Of a stretch of 64,000 nt of DNA, positions 1-8,494 are shown in pieces. The DNA is from Streptomyces klenkii. Lineage in GTDB: Bacteria > Actinomycetota > Actinomycetes > Streptomycetales > Streptomycetaceae. The number at the start of each line of letters is the position of its first letter. Within the stretch, counting starts at the first letter, position 1. Made by a program: the position numbers and the translations under genes. The notes under the pieces were generated by a model, which was given only the letters and a program-made list of their open reading frames with translations, had not been told where the DNA came from and searched no databases. The stretch spans positions 434,001 through 498,000 of the forward strand of contig NZ_RBAM01000001.1 of assembly GCF_003626645.1 (NCBI RefSeq), in the 5' to 3' direction.

Positions 1-66
1 GTCCTTCTCCAGGAGCAGGCGCAGGCTGTGGCGGTACAGCTCCGGCGGTGAGGTGCTTGCGGGCAT
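1..66 (-). CDS. SnoaL-like / NTF2-fold family protein, N-terminal fragment
   Basis: Only the first 22 codons are inside the window; the gene runs off the left edge on the minus strand. It starts at an ATG (complement of 64-66) and reads MPASTSPPELYRHSL followed by an amphipathic Leu-rich helix ending in EKD. That opening resembles the first helix of SnoaL-like / nuclear-transport-factor-2 proteins that actinobacteria often place next to a TetR regulator, but 22 residues cannot prove the family. It is divergent from the TetR gene at 170, and both presumably share the palindromic operator region between them. Confidence 0.5.
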   Translation of the reverse strand, partial: MPASTSPPELYRHSLRLLLEKD

Positions 67-90
67 GGTGGCTCTCCGTCCCGTACGATA

Positions 91-105
91 CGGACCAGCG
101 GTCCG
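91..105. promoter_or_regulatory. Palindromic operator, copy 1 (probable TetR site)
   Basis: Perfect 6-3-6 palindrome CGGACC-AGC-GGTCCG preceded by GATA. A near-identical copy begins 33 bp downstream, about three helical turns. It lies between the divergent SnoaL-like and TetR genes, the usual position of an autoregulatory TetR operator. Confidence 0.8.
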
Positions 106-123
106 CTTCTTCTTCGAAAGATA

Positions 124-138
124 CGGACCGCCGGTCCG
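124..138. promoter_or_regulatory. Palindromic operator, copy 2 (probable TetR site)
   Basis: CGGACC-GCC-GGTCCG, the second copy of the site at 91, again preceded by GATA. It ends 31 bp before the chosen TetR start, so bound repressor should block the TetR promoter. Confidence 0.8.
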
Positions 139-169
139 GATTGCAACTGGAGGAAGTGAGAGGCACCGC

Positions 170-784
170 ATGCCCGACCGCAAGCCACGTAAGGACGCGG
201 CCCGTAACCGGGAGGCCGTCTTCGCGGCAGCCGACACCCTCTTCGCCCAGTGCCGCAGCCCCGAAGACGTGACCATGGCCGACATCGCGGCAGCGGCCGG
301 CGTCGGCAAGGGAACCCTCTTCCGCGCCTTCGGCGATCGCACCGGACTCATCCGCGCGCTGTGCGAGGCCCGGCTCGAACCGATCAGGAACGCCATCGAG
401 GAGGGCGCGCCGCCGCTGGGGCCCGCCACCCCGCCGCTCGAACGCGTGCCGGCCCTGCTTGACGCCGTCCTGTGCTTCAAGATCGACAACCGTCATCTCG
501 CGCTGGCTCTGGAGGGAGCCGGAGCGGGCAGCCCCTACTCGGCGGAGCACTACGAGCATTGGCACGCACTGCTCCAGGGCCTGCTGGAACAGATCCCGGA
601 CCGGGCCGAAGCCGGCAGCGGCTTCACCGCCCACGCCCTGCTGGCCGCCACCCGGGCCGACCTCGTCGCGTACCTGGCGGGGGAGAAGGACGTGCCGCGC
701 GAGGAACTGCGGGATCAGCTGGCGAACTTCACGGCCGCGGTCCTCGGTGCGGGTCCGCGGCGGGGCCCGGCTGCCGAAGGCTGA
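170..784 (+). CDS. TetR/AcrR family transcriptional regulator
   Basis: 204-residue DNA-binding repressor. Residues about 15-60 form the TetR helix-turn-helix: an AVFAAADTLFA helix, then the recognition part MADIAAAAGVGKGTLFRAFGD. The rest is a helical ligand-binding domain. The reading frame is open from 53, but the ATG at 170 is preferred because it has GGAGGAAG just upstream and lies downstream of both operators, whereas a start at 53 would place them inside the coding region. It is divergent from the SnoaL-like gene, its likely target, and convergent with the SDR ending at 830. The ligand is unknown. Confidence 0.9.
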   Translation: MPDRKPRKDAARNREAVFAAADTLFAQCRSPEDVTMADIAAAAGVGKGTLFRAFGDRTGLIRALCEARLEPIRNAIEEGAPPLGPATPPLERVPALLDAVLCFKIDNRHLALALEGAGAGSPYSAEHYEHWHALLQGLLEQIPDRAEAGSGFTAHALLAATRADLVAYLAGEKDVPREELRDQLANFTAAVLGAGPRRGPAAEG

Positions 785-829
785 CCACGGACCGTACGCG
801 GCGCCGGACGCCTTCCTGCGTGTCCGGGA

Positions 830-1795
830 TTACCCGGGGACGGCACAGGCGACGGTGCCGGGGTCGACGCCGGTCAGGTCACAGCTCGCGTCCCACAGCC
901 GCGCTGCTACGGAGCTGTCGGTGAGGTGGTTCCACATCGGCTCACGTCGGGGCTCGCCGCGCAGGCCGAGGACGCGCGGCCCCCACAGCTGGCCGCCGAG
1001 CACGACCGGATCGAGCACCGCCCGGACCGCGGGCCACGCCCCGGCGTGCTTGCCCTGGACGAGGAGGGCCGCAGGTGCCGCGCTCAGCCGTGCGCCGGCC
1101 GTCCGGACGTGGATCGGCGGCCGTGAGGGGGTGAGGGAGTCCAGCGCGCCGCCGGGATGGACCACCACGCTCGCCACGGTGCTGCCGGCGGCGCGCAGGC
1201 GGCGGTCGAGTTCGACGCCGAAGTACATCTGTGCCAGCTTGGAGCGTCCGTAGGTGCGCTTGGGCCGGTAGTCCATCCGGGACTGGAGGTCGTCGAGGTC
1301 GAGCCGCTCGGACTTCGCCGCGAAGCTACCCATGCTGACGACGCGGGCCGCTGGAGCAGCCGACAGCAGCGGCATCAGCCACCGGGTCAACGCAAAGTGC
1401 CCGAGGTGGTTCGTGCCGAACATCAGCTCATGACCGTCCCCGGTCTCCTCGCGCGGTGGGTCGTCAAGCGCGACGCCGGCATTGTGGACCACCGCGTCGA
1501 GGCGTTCCACCTCCAGTGATTCCGCAACCGTTCGCAGCGACGAGAGGTCGGCGAGGTCCAGCCGTACGGTACGCACCCGCGCACCAGCAATACGCGCCCG
1601 TATCGAAGCAGTGGCGTCCGCGGCCTTCGCGGGATTCCGGCTGCCGAGTATGACGGTCGCTCCGGTTGCCGACAGCTGCTCCGCGACGAAGTACCCGATG
1701 CCGGCGTTGCCGCCGGTGACCAGGAAGACGCTGCCGTCGGCGCGCGGAAGCTGTTGGACGTTCCAGGGCGGGGTGGAGGGGACGGCGGACGACAT
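830..1795 (-). CDS. SDR family NAD(P)-dependent oxidoreductase (retinol-dehydrogenase-like)
   Basis: 321-residue short-chain dehydrogenase. The cofactor motif TGGNAGIG is at about residues 27-34, the NAG motif appears as VHNAGV, and the catalytic Tyr-Lys pair is in TYGRSKLAQ. The length and the LGHFALTRWL segment fit the retinol-dehydrogenase/protochlorophyllide-reductase-like branch. The frame is open upstream to 1984, but the ATG at 1795 (MSSAVPSTPP) places the Rossmann fold near the N-terminus as usual. It is convergent with the TetR gene. The substrate cannot be predicted. Confidence 0.88.
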   Translation of the reverse strand: MSSAVPSTPPWNVQQLPRADGSVFLVTGGNAGIGYFVAEQLSATGATVILGSRNPAKAADATASIRARIAGARVRTVRLDLADLSSLRTVAESLEVERLDAVVHNAGVALDDPPREETGDGHELMFGTNHLGHFALTRWLMPLLSAAPAARVVSMGSFAAKSERLDLDDLQSRMDYRPKRTYGRSKLAQMYFGVELDRRLRAAGSTVASVVVHPGGALDSLTPSRPPIHVRTAGARLSAAPAALLVQGKHAGAWPAVRAVLDPVVLGGQLWGPRVLGLRGEPRREPMWNHLTDSSVAARLWDASCDLTGVDPGTVACAVPG

Positions 1796-2020
1796 CGCGA
1801 CGGGACTCCCTTGCCGGTGAAGAGGTCTGCGGCTGCTTGCCGCCAACTCGACACCCACGGTGCCAGCGACCACCGACATGCCGCCCACAGACCACCGACG
1901 GTCCTGCCGGACGCCCGACATCCCATCAACACGGCGCCGGCCCCGTCGCCGCGGCGGCATGCCGGTGAACACCACGTCGGCCACCCGGAGCGCCCAAGGC
2001 CACCGGGCCGCCCGGCGGTC

Positions 2021-2749
2021 TCAGTCGTACACGGAGCCGTGAATTCCTGTTTGTTCGCGGAGTGTTTCGGCCACCTCGTCCGGGTGCGTGAGGATGGTTT
2101 CGTGCGTTCCCGGAACGAGGAGCGGGATCACACCGGCTCGTGCGGCGAGTTCGGTGCCCGGCACGTTGAGAGCGCGGTCGTCTTCGGCGAGAAGGTATGT
2201 GATCGGTACGTCCGCGGCGGCGAAGTCGACGACGTCTAAGGCGTCGAGCAGGTAGCCGCCGGGGTGCGGCACCAGGAGTTCGTGGACGAGACGCTGGAGA
2301 TTCTCCGGTTCGCCCTGCATGAGTGATTCGCGGAAGGCAGGGAAGTCCACACTGATGGTGCGGTCCGGGGACGCCTCGATCGTCTCCCGTATATAGCGGC
2401 TGACATCAGGGCCCATCGCCTCTGCCATGGACTCACCGTCGCGCGGGACGAACGCGCTGACGAAGGCCATGGCCCGCAAGCGACCGGCCAGTCGCCGGGC
2501 GGCGCCGGCGATCGGGATGCCGCCCCAGCTGTGGCCGACCAGCACCACATCGGTCAAGTCCCGGCGTTCGACTTCAGCGATCAGGTACGCCACCGCGTCG
2601 GCCAACCGCAGGTCGCGCGGATTGTCACCCGGAGAGAGGCCGGGCATGGTCAGTGCAACGGCGCGGTGACCCGGGCCGGCCACGCGCTGTGCCACCGGAT
2701 GCCATGACCAGCCGCCGTGCCAGGCTCCGGGCACGAAGACGTAATGCAT
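2021..2749 (-). CDS. Alpha/beta hydrolase
   Basis: 242-residue cytoplasmic alpha/beta-fold hydrolase of the AB_hydrolase_6 / MenH-like type. HGGWSWHPV near the N-terminus forms the oxyanion loop, the nucleophile elbow is GHSWGG with Ser74, and GTHETILTHPDE near the C-terminus carries the probable catalytic His. The ATG at 2749 is chosen because it follows GGTGGAG at good spacing; the longer frame to 2800 would overlap the dehydrogenase by 4 bp. It is last in the DeoR-led sugar operon, 47 bp after the dehydrogenase, so it may be cotranscribed, though a carbohydrate role is not evident. Confidence 0.85.
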   Translation of the reverse strand: MHYVFVPGAWHGGWSWHPVAQRVAGPGHRAVALTMPGLSPGDNPRDLRLADAVAYLIAEVERRDLTDVVLVGHSWGGIPIAGAARRLAGRLRAMAFVSAFVPRDGESMAEAMGPDVSRYIRETIEASPDRTISVDFPAFRESLMQGEPENLQRLVHELLVPHPGGYLLDALDVVDFAAADVPITYLLAEDDRALNVPGTELAARAGVIPLLVPGTHETILTHPDEVAETLREQTGIHGSVYD

Positions 2750-2796
2750 CGGTGCTCCACCCCCATCCTCCGATCCTCCGAACCGCCGCCCCGAAG

Positions 2797-3786
2797 TCAC
2801 GGCATGACGACGATCTTCTGGCCTTCGCCGGAGGCGAATCGCTCCGTGGCCTCGGCGTAGTGCTCCAGTGGCAGGCGGTGGGTGATGAACACCGCCGGGT
2901 CGAGGATGCCGGAGGCGAAGAGGCCGGCCGCGCGTTCGTAGCTGTGGAGCACCGCCATCGAGCCGGTGATGGTGATCTCCTGGTTGTAGATGCGGTACGG
3001 CTCGATGGTGGCGGTGGCCGCGTGCTCGCTGACGCCGAATTGCAGGAACGTGCCGCCCTTGGCGACCCGGCGCAGGCCGTCCTGGATGGCGGCCGCGTTG
3101 CCGGTGGCGTCGACCACGACGTCCCAGCCCCGCGGCTGGTCCAGCTCAAGGGCCGACGAGGCCGTGCGGGTGCAGCCCAGGGCGCCGGCGGTGGCGAGCC
3201 GGGCCGGGTTGATCTCCACGACGTCCACGGAAGCGGCCCCGGTGCGCTTGGCGAGCTCGAGCATCATCAGGCCCATCGTGCCCGCACCGTAGACGAGGAC
3301 TTCGGCGCCGAGGTTGCTGCCGAGCACGTCGTAGCCGCGTACGGCACAGGAGAGCGGCTCGATCAGCGGTGCGTCGTGCGTGTCGACGTGCTCGGGCAGG
3401 CGCGCGCAGTTGGCGACGGGGGCGACGGCGTACTGGGCGGCGCCGCCCGGGACGGTGACGCCGAGCGCGCCCCGGCGGTCGCAGAGGTTGCCGCGGCCGA
3501 GGCGGCAGTACCGGCATTCGTGGCAGTAGAGCGAAGGGTCGACGGCCACCCGGTCGCCGACGGCGAGCTCGGTGACGCGCGCACCAAGGGCGACGACCTC
3601 CCCGGCGAACTCGTGCCCGGGCACGACGGGCAGCCGCGATCCGCACTCCCCGCGCAGGATGTGCAGGTCGGTGCCGCAGATGCCGCACGCGGCGACGCCG
3701 ACCACCACCTCGCGGGGGCCGGGGGCCGGGTCGCTCAGCGTGGTGAGGCGGATCCGGCCGGGGGCTTCGATGACGACGGCCCTCAT
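2797..3786 (-). CDS. Zinc-dependent alcohol dehydrogenase (sorbitol/polyol dehydrogenase-like, MDR family)
   Basis: 329-residue medium-chain dehydrogenase that would oxidise a sugar alcohol with NAD(P). CGICGTD at 34-40 and GHE at 57-59 supply the catalytic zinc ligands, four cysteines at 88, 91, 94 and 102 form the structural zinc site, and GAGTMGLM at about 165 begins the nucleotide-binding fold. Its start overlaps the stop of the upstream permease by 4 bp (ATGA), so it is translationally coupled to the transporter. That context argues for a polyol such as sorbitol, mannitol or arabitol as substrate. Confidence 0.92.
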   Translation of the reverse strand: MRAVVIEAPGRIRLTTLSDPAPGPREVVVGVAACGICGTDLHILRGECGSRLPVVPGHEFAGEVVALGARVTELAVGDRVAVDPSLYCHECRYCRLGRGNLCDRRGALGVTVPGGAAQYAVAPVANCARLPEHVDTHDAPLIEPLSCAVRGYDVLGSNLGAEVLVYGAGTMGLMMLELAKRTGAASVDVVEINPARLATAGALGCTRTASSALELDQPRGWDVVVDATGNAAAIQDGLRRVAKGGTFLQFGVSEHAATATIEPYRIYNQEITITGSMAVLHSYERAAGLFASGILDPAVFITHRLPLEHYAEATERFASGEGQKIVVMP

Positions 3787-4640
3787 TTCACTGCTCCTAA
3801 GGAAAGGCCCTGGACGAGCTTGTCCTGGGCGGCGAGGCCGGCGGCCAGCACCGGCAGCGAGATGACGACCGAGGCGGCGCAGAGCTGGGCGAGGAACAGG
3901 CCTTCACCGGTGACGAACCCCGTCAGGAACACCGGAGCGGTCTGCGCGGTCACCGAGGTCAGCACCCGGGCGAAGAGCAGTTCGTTCCAGCTGAGGATGC
4001 AGCAGATCAGGGCGGTCGCGGCGAGGCCGGGAGCGATGACGGGAGCGAGGACGCGGGCGAGGACCGTGGGGAGCCGGGCCCCGTCGACGCGGGCGGCCTC
4101 GACGATGGAGGCGGGGACGTCGGCGAGGAAGGACTGCGTCATCCACACGGCGACCGGCAGGTTCATTGAGGTGTGGAGGACGACGAGCAGCCAGACGTTG
4201 TCGAGCAGGCCGGTCTTCCCGGCGAACACGTACACCGGCAGCAGACCGGCCACGACCGGCATCATCTTCGTCGAGAGGAAGAAGAACAGCGCGTCCCGCC
4301 AACCCCGTACGGGGCGGACGGACAGCGCGTAGGCGGCCGGCAGGGCCAGGAGCAGGACGAGCGCCGTCGATGTCACGGCGACCGTGGTCGAGTTGATCAG
4401 CGACGGCCAGGGGCTCGGGCCTCCTCCGGCGCCGAAGAACGAGCGGTAGCCGTCCAGGCCGAGCGGCGCGGTCACCGCGGGCGGATTGGCCGCCGCGTCG
4501 GTCTCGGAGTGCAGCGCCGTGAGGATCATCCAGGCCACGGGCAGGAAGAAGACGATGCCGGCCAGCCAGGCCAGCAGCCCCAGGAACATGCGCCGGTGGC
4601 GGCCGTGGCTGCGTGCGGGTTGGGCGGCGACGGCGGTCAT
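3783..4640 (-). CDS. Carbohydrate ABC transporter permease (MalG/SmoG type)
   Basis: 285-residue inner-membrane permease with about six transmembrane helices. It has the cytoplasmic EAA loop (EAARVDGARLPTVLARVLAP) that contacts the ATPase, and the C-terminal WNELLFA segment typical of MalG-like subunits. The ATG at 4640 overlaps the stop of the other permease by 4 bp. The same frame stays open to 5900, but that part is the shadow of the neighbouring permease. No ATPase gene is present, so a shared MsiK-type ATPase elsewhere in the genome probably energises the system, as is usual in Streptomyces. Confidence 0.93.
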   Translation of the reverse strand: MTAVAAQPARSHGRHRRMFLGLLAWLAGIVFFLPVAWMILTALHSETDAAANPPAVTAPLGLDGYRSFFGAGGGPSPWPSLINSTTVAVTSTALVLLLALPAAYALSVRPVRGWRDALFFFLSTKMMPVVAGLLPVYVFAGKTGLLDNVWLLVVLHTSMNLPVAVWMTQSFLADVPASIVEAARVDGARLPTVLARVLAPVIAPGLAATALICCILSWNELLFARVLTSVTAQTAPVFLTGFVTGEGLFLAQLCAASVVISLPVLAAGLAAQDKLVQGLSLGAVK

Positions 4641-5623
4641 CCGCGAGACGCCTCCCCCCGGAGCAGGGACGAGACGACGCGCAGCGCCACGGAGGCGATG
4701 ACCAGGGAGCCGAGTACGGCGAGGACTCCCGCGGCGGACGCCTGACCGTACTCGTGAGCCTGGTAGAAGATCTGATAGATGGTGTACGGGAGGTTGGCGG
4801 TGCCCAGGCTCCCCGAGGTGATCGTGAACACCGCGTCGAAGTTCTGCACGATGTGGATCGAGCCCAGCAGCGCACCCAGCTCCAGATACCGGCGCAGATG
4901 AGGCAACGTCAGATAGCGGAAGATCTGCGCCTCGCTCGCGCCGTCCAGCCGGGCGGCCTCCGTTGCCTCGTACGGCCTGGAGCGCAGCCCGGCCAGCACG
5001 ATCAGCATCATGAACGGGGTCCACTGCCAGACCAGCGCGGCTCCCACCGCGATGAGCGGGGCGGCGGAGACCCAGTCCGGCTGCGGCGCGCCGCCGTCGC
5101 CGAAGAGCCGGGACGCCCAGGCGAGCACACCGTTGAGCAGGCCGTACTCCGGGTTGAGGAGCAGGTGCTTCCACAGCAGCGCCGCCGCGACGGGCACCAG
5201 GAGGAACGGAGTGATCAGCATGGTGCGCACCAGCGCCCGGCCGGGGAAACGCCGGTCCAGCAGCAGCGCCAGCGCCAGGCCCAGGACCAGGGCGGCGGCG
5301 ACCACGGAGGCCGTGAGGAGCGTAGTGGTGACGACCGCCTCTCGCACCGTGCTGTCGCCGAGCACGGTGGCGTAGTTGGCCAGGCCGGTGAAGCGCCGGC
5401 TGCCGGGGTGGAAGGAGTTCCAGTCGAAGAGGGACAGCACGAGGGTCGCGAGGAACGGCAGTTGAGTGACGGCGATGACGAAGACCAGGGCGGGCAGGAG
5501 CGGGGCGCGGACGGCCCAGGTGCTCGCTCGGCGGGCACGCGTACGGGTACGGGGCCGGCGTGCGGTGCGCCGCGGCCCGTCCCCTGCGCGGGCCGCGGCG
5601 TTCACCGTGCTGGGGGCGGTCAT
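4637..5623 (-). CDS. Sugar ABC transporter permease (MalF/SmoF type)
   Basis: 328-residue permease. An Arg-rich cytoplasmic N-terminus (RRTARRPRTRTRARR) precedes about six membrane helices, and the EAA loop reads EATEAARLDGASEAQIFRYLTLP. The ATG at 5623 overlaps the binding-protein stop by 4 bp, giving the chain SBP, permease, permease, dehydrogenase, each coupled by ATGA. It pairs with the 3783-4640 permease as the membrane channel for a polyol or sugar. Confidence 0.93.
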   Translation of the reverse strand: MTAPSTVNAAARAGDGPRRTARRPRTRTRARRASTWAVRAPLLPALVFVIAVTQLPFLATLVLSLFDWNSFHPGSRRFTGLANYATVLGDSTVREAVVTTTLLTASVVAAALVLGLALALLLDRRFPGRALVRTMLITPFLLVPVAAALLWKHLLLNPEYGLLNGVLAWASRLFGDGGAPQPDWVSAAPLIAVGAALVWQWTPFMMLIVLAGLRSRPYEATEAARLDGASEAQIFRYLTLPHLRRYLELGALLGSIHIVQNFDAVFTITSGSLGTANLPYTIYQIFYQAHEYGQASAAGVLAVLGSLVIASVALRVVSSLLRGEASRG

Positions 5624-6954
5624 CGGCGCCGGTACCTCTCGCCGACCCGTTCCGCCATGCTCTGCGACTTCCGCAGGGCCGTGGCGACGGACTGCCGCCC
5701 GGAGATCGCGGCACTGATCTCCCGCGACACCTTGGTGCCCAGGTCGGAGAACTCCGGGATGCCGACGAACTGGATGCCCGGGGCGGGCCGGGGCTGGGTG
5801 CCCGGACGCCCGGGGTCGGTGGAGGCGATCGAGGCGCGCGTGACGTTCCAGAAGGCCGCGGCGGCCTGCCGGTACGGCCCGCTCTCGTACGTCGAGGCAC
5901 GCTTGCCGGCCGGCACGCCCGCCCAGCCCGCCTCCCGGCCCACGAGCGCCTCGTACTCCTTGCCGGACGCCCAGGCGATGAACTTCCACGCCCGGTCAGG
6001 GACCTTGGACGCCTTCTGTAGGCCCCACGCCCACGTGTAGAGCCAGCCGGAGGCGGCGGTGCGCTCGACGGGGGCGGGTGCGTAGCCGATCCTGCCCCTC
6101 ACCGGGGAACCGGCGGCCTCCAGCGGCCCCGCGGCGGCCGTCGCGTCGTACCACATCGCTGCCCTGCCCTGGATGACGCCGTTGAGGCACTCGGCGTAGC
6201 CGGCCTGGGCGGCGCCCTTCTCGCCGTGCTCGCGCACCAGACGGACGTAGAACTCGGTCGCCCGCACGAACTCCGGGGAGGTCAGCCGGGCCCGCCAGTC
6301 CTTGGTGAACCACGTCCCGCCGAAGGTGTTCACGACGGTGGTGAGCGGCGCGATCAGCTCGCCCCAGCCGGGCTGGCCCCGCAGGCAGATGCCCCGCATG
6401 CCCTTGCGCGCGCCGTCGACGGCGGCGGCCAGGTCCGCGACCTGCCGCCAGGTGGGGTGCGCGGGCATGGTCAGGCCCTGCTCGGCGAAGACGTCCTTGC
6501 GGTACATCAGGAAGGACGACTCGCCGTAGAACGGTACGGCGTAGAGCTTGCCGTCGGCGGCGGTCAGCGACCGGCGCACCGGTTCGAGGAGGTCGGCCCG
6601 GTCGAAGGCGCCGTCTTCGGCCGCGTACGTGTCGAGGGGGCGCAGCCAGCCGTTGCGGGCGTAGAAGGGAACCTCGAAGTTGCTGATGGTCGCCACGTCG
6701 TACTGGCCGGTCTGGTTGGCGAAGTCCTGCCCCGCCTTGTCCCGGGTGTCGTTCTCGGGCAGTGTCGTGAAGTTCACCTCGATGCCGGTCTCCTTCGTGA
6801 AGTGGTCCGCGGTGAGCTTGCGCAGCTCGACCATCTGAGGGTTATTGACCATGAGGACGCTGACGGAGCCGGCCCGGGACGAGGCGGCTCCGCCCGCGCC
6901 GGCGCAACCTGAGAGGAGCCCGGCGACCACTGCTGATGCGATCACCGACGCCAT
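5620..6954 (-). CDS. Extracellular solute-binding protein, family 1 (polyol/sugar lipoprotein)
   Basis: About 444-residue lipoprotein that captures the substrate outside the membrane. The lipobox LLSGC lies right after the N-terminus and the mature part is a typical family 1 binding protein (EVPFYARNGWLRPLD, YGESSFLMYRKDVF, AAMWYDA). The start is uncertain. ATG at 6954 gives a short signal peptide without a basic residue, GTG at 6966 adds four residues, and the frame is open to 7197 but would then overlap the DeoR gene by over 140 bp. No clear ribosome binding site decides this. Overall similarity suggests SmoE-like polyol binding proteins. Confidence 0.88.
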   Translation of the reverse strand: MASVIASAVVAGLLSGCAGAGGAASSRAGSVSVLMVNNPQMVELRKLTADHFTKETGIEVNFTTLPENDTRDKAGQDFANQTGQYDVATISNFEVPFYARNGWLRPLDTYAAEDGAFDRADLLEPVRRSLTAADGKLYAVPFYGESSFLMYRKDVFAEQGLTMPAHPTWRQVADLAAAVDGARKGMRGICLRGQPGWGELIAPLTTVVNTFGGTWFTKDWRARLTSPEFVRATEFYVRLVREHGEKGAAQAGYAECLNGVIQGRAAMWYDATAAAGPLEAAGSPVRGRIGYAPAPVERTAASGWLYTWAWGLQKASKVPDRAWKFIAWASGKEYEALVGREAGWAGVPAGKRASTYESGPYRQAAAAFWNVTRASIASTDPGRPGTQPRPAPGIQFVGIPEFSDLGTKVSREISAAISGRQSVATALRKSQSMAERVGERYRRR

Positions 6955-7054
6955 CGCCGACGTCACTGCCGAGGCCGTCGCCGCGCGGAGGCGTACGGTC
7001 CTGGGCCCCCGGCCGGCTCCCGGTCTCCCGGCTCCCTGTCTCCCCGGGGCCGGT

Positions 7055-7816
7055 TCACACCCTGATGACCTGGGGGCCCATGAGGGAGTAGCGATGGGCC
7101 TCCGCCAGCGGCAGCGCCGTGTCAGTGATGATCGTTTCAAAGTCGGACACCTCCGCGAACCGGCAGAAGCTGCCGGCCCCGAACTTGGTGTGCACACCGG
7201 CGAACACCCGCCGCCGCGACACCCGGACGGCCTGCGCCTTGACCTCGCTGACCACGGGGTCGGGCGTGGTCAGCCCGTGCTCACGGGAGATGCCGTTGGC
7301 GCCGATGAACGCCAGATCGATCACGAACCCGGACAGCATGTGCGTGGCCCAGTGCCCGACGGTGGCCACGGTGCCGCCGCGGACCCGGCCGCCGAGCAGC
7401 AGCACGGTGATCGCATCTGCCTTCGCCAGCGAGGTCGCCGTCGCGAGGGACGCGGTCACCACGGTGAGGGGGCGGCCGCGCGGCAGGGCCTGGGCGATGA
7501 GCTGGGGAGTGAAGCCCTCGTCGACGAAGAGCGTCTCCGCGTCGCCCACCAGCTCCCCGGCGGCGGCCGCGATGCGCTGCTTCTCCGGGACGTACCGCGT
7601 GGTGCGGAAGTCCAGGGTGGTCTCGTAACCCGCGCTCTCGACGGGATACGCCCCGCCGTGCGTGCGCCGGACCAGCCCGTGCCGCTCCAGGACGCGCAGG
7701 TCCCGGCGGACCGTCTCCCTCGCCACGCCGAAGTCGGCGGAAAGCTTGCTGACATCCACGGAACCGGTCCGGCGGGCCAGTTCCAGGATTCCCCTGCGGC
7801 GTTCCTCCGCGTCCAT
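7055..7816 (-). CDS. DeoR/GlpR family transcriptional regulator
   Basis: 253-residue regulator. The N-terminal winged helix-turn-helix (ERRRGILELARRTGSVDVSKL, then VARETVRRDLRVLERHGLV) is followed by a DeoRC sugar-phosphate sensor domain with FVDEGFTPQLIAQ and a LGGRVRGGTV loop. It is the first gene of the minus-strand polyol operon, about 100 bp before the binding protein, so it probably represses its own operon until a phosphorylated or oxidised sugar is present. The ATG at 7816 gives the normal family length. Confidence 0.93.
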   Translation of the reverse strand: MDAEERRRGILELARRTGSVDVSKLSADFGVARETVRRDLRVLERHGLVRRTHGGAYPVESAGYETTLDFRTTRYVPEKQRIAAAAGELVGDAETLFVDEGFTPQLIAQALPRGRPLTVVTASLATATSLAKADAITVLLLGGRVRGGTVATVGHWATHMLSGFVIDLAFIGANGISREHGLTTPDPVVSEVKAQAVRVSRRRVFAGVHTKFGAGSFCRFAEVSDFETIITDTALPLAEAHRYSLMGPQVIRV

Positions 7817-8494
7817 GGCACGCCCCTGTCCGTCTGTGGTGGTGCCACGATGCCCGTACGGGCTTCCGAGTGTGTTCTACAAGCGCCCGGGCCTCGTGGC
7901 CATGCCCGTCACGGCACTCTTCGTGCCCGGAAGTGCCCGTTGCAGAACGTGGTTGCGGGACGTGGGTGGCGGCGCGGAGGCGTGCGAAAGGGCCCTTGCC
8001 GAGTCGCGGGGAGCGCCCGGATCCGCCTCGGCGGCGGCCCGTTTCGTGGCTGTCCCCCTCATTCCGCTTGCGCGCCGCCAGGCCCTCCGTGACGGGGATC
8101 GGGATCCGTACCCGTATCACCATGCGCTATATGGCAATCCGCACCCGTGACGTGGCCGGTCCGCACCCGTGACTTGGTGGTGAATTTGCCCTACTCGTAC
8201 CGTGTCAGTGGTTTCGCTCTCTGCTCATGGCGAGCATGGCCGGTATTCGCGCGAGCGGGTCCGTGCCCAAACCAGGCGGATCGCCCGGGCTAAGTCTTGT
8301 CATTTGTTGCACGGACGTCTCTACGGGCGTCGACGGGCACTCGTGCGGGCAATCCGGCGCATCATTCGGGCGTCCCGCGTAAACCGTGTCCCGGCTCGGC
8401 TCTCTCCTTGGATCCGGCCAAAACGGCAGCCGTCGATTGACCCGCTTCGGCGCGCGGTGCCACGCTTCTTTCACATGCCATCACGCTCCTCCCA
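7817..8494. other. Intergenic region, divergent promoters, no gene seen
   Basis: 678 bp between the divergent DeoR operon and the flavin-reductase cluster. Open frames here are antisense-type shadows without family resemblance. It must hold both promoters. The right end (about 8180-8520) is noticeably poorer in GC than the flanks, with patches such as GAATTTGCCC and GGTTATATTG, as expected of a promoter or of acquired DNA. I see no clear operator palindrome. Confidence 0.5.

Noticed and set aside
3783..5900. 705-codon minus-strand open frame
   Set aside because: Only 3783-4640 is the real permease. The upstream portion is Pro/Arg/Ser-rich shadow of the second permease gene in another frame.
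8205..8474. 89-codon minus-strand frame in the intergenic region
   Set aside because: No ribosome binding site, no family likeness, and it lies in the promoter region of the flavin cluster.
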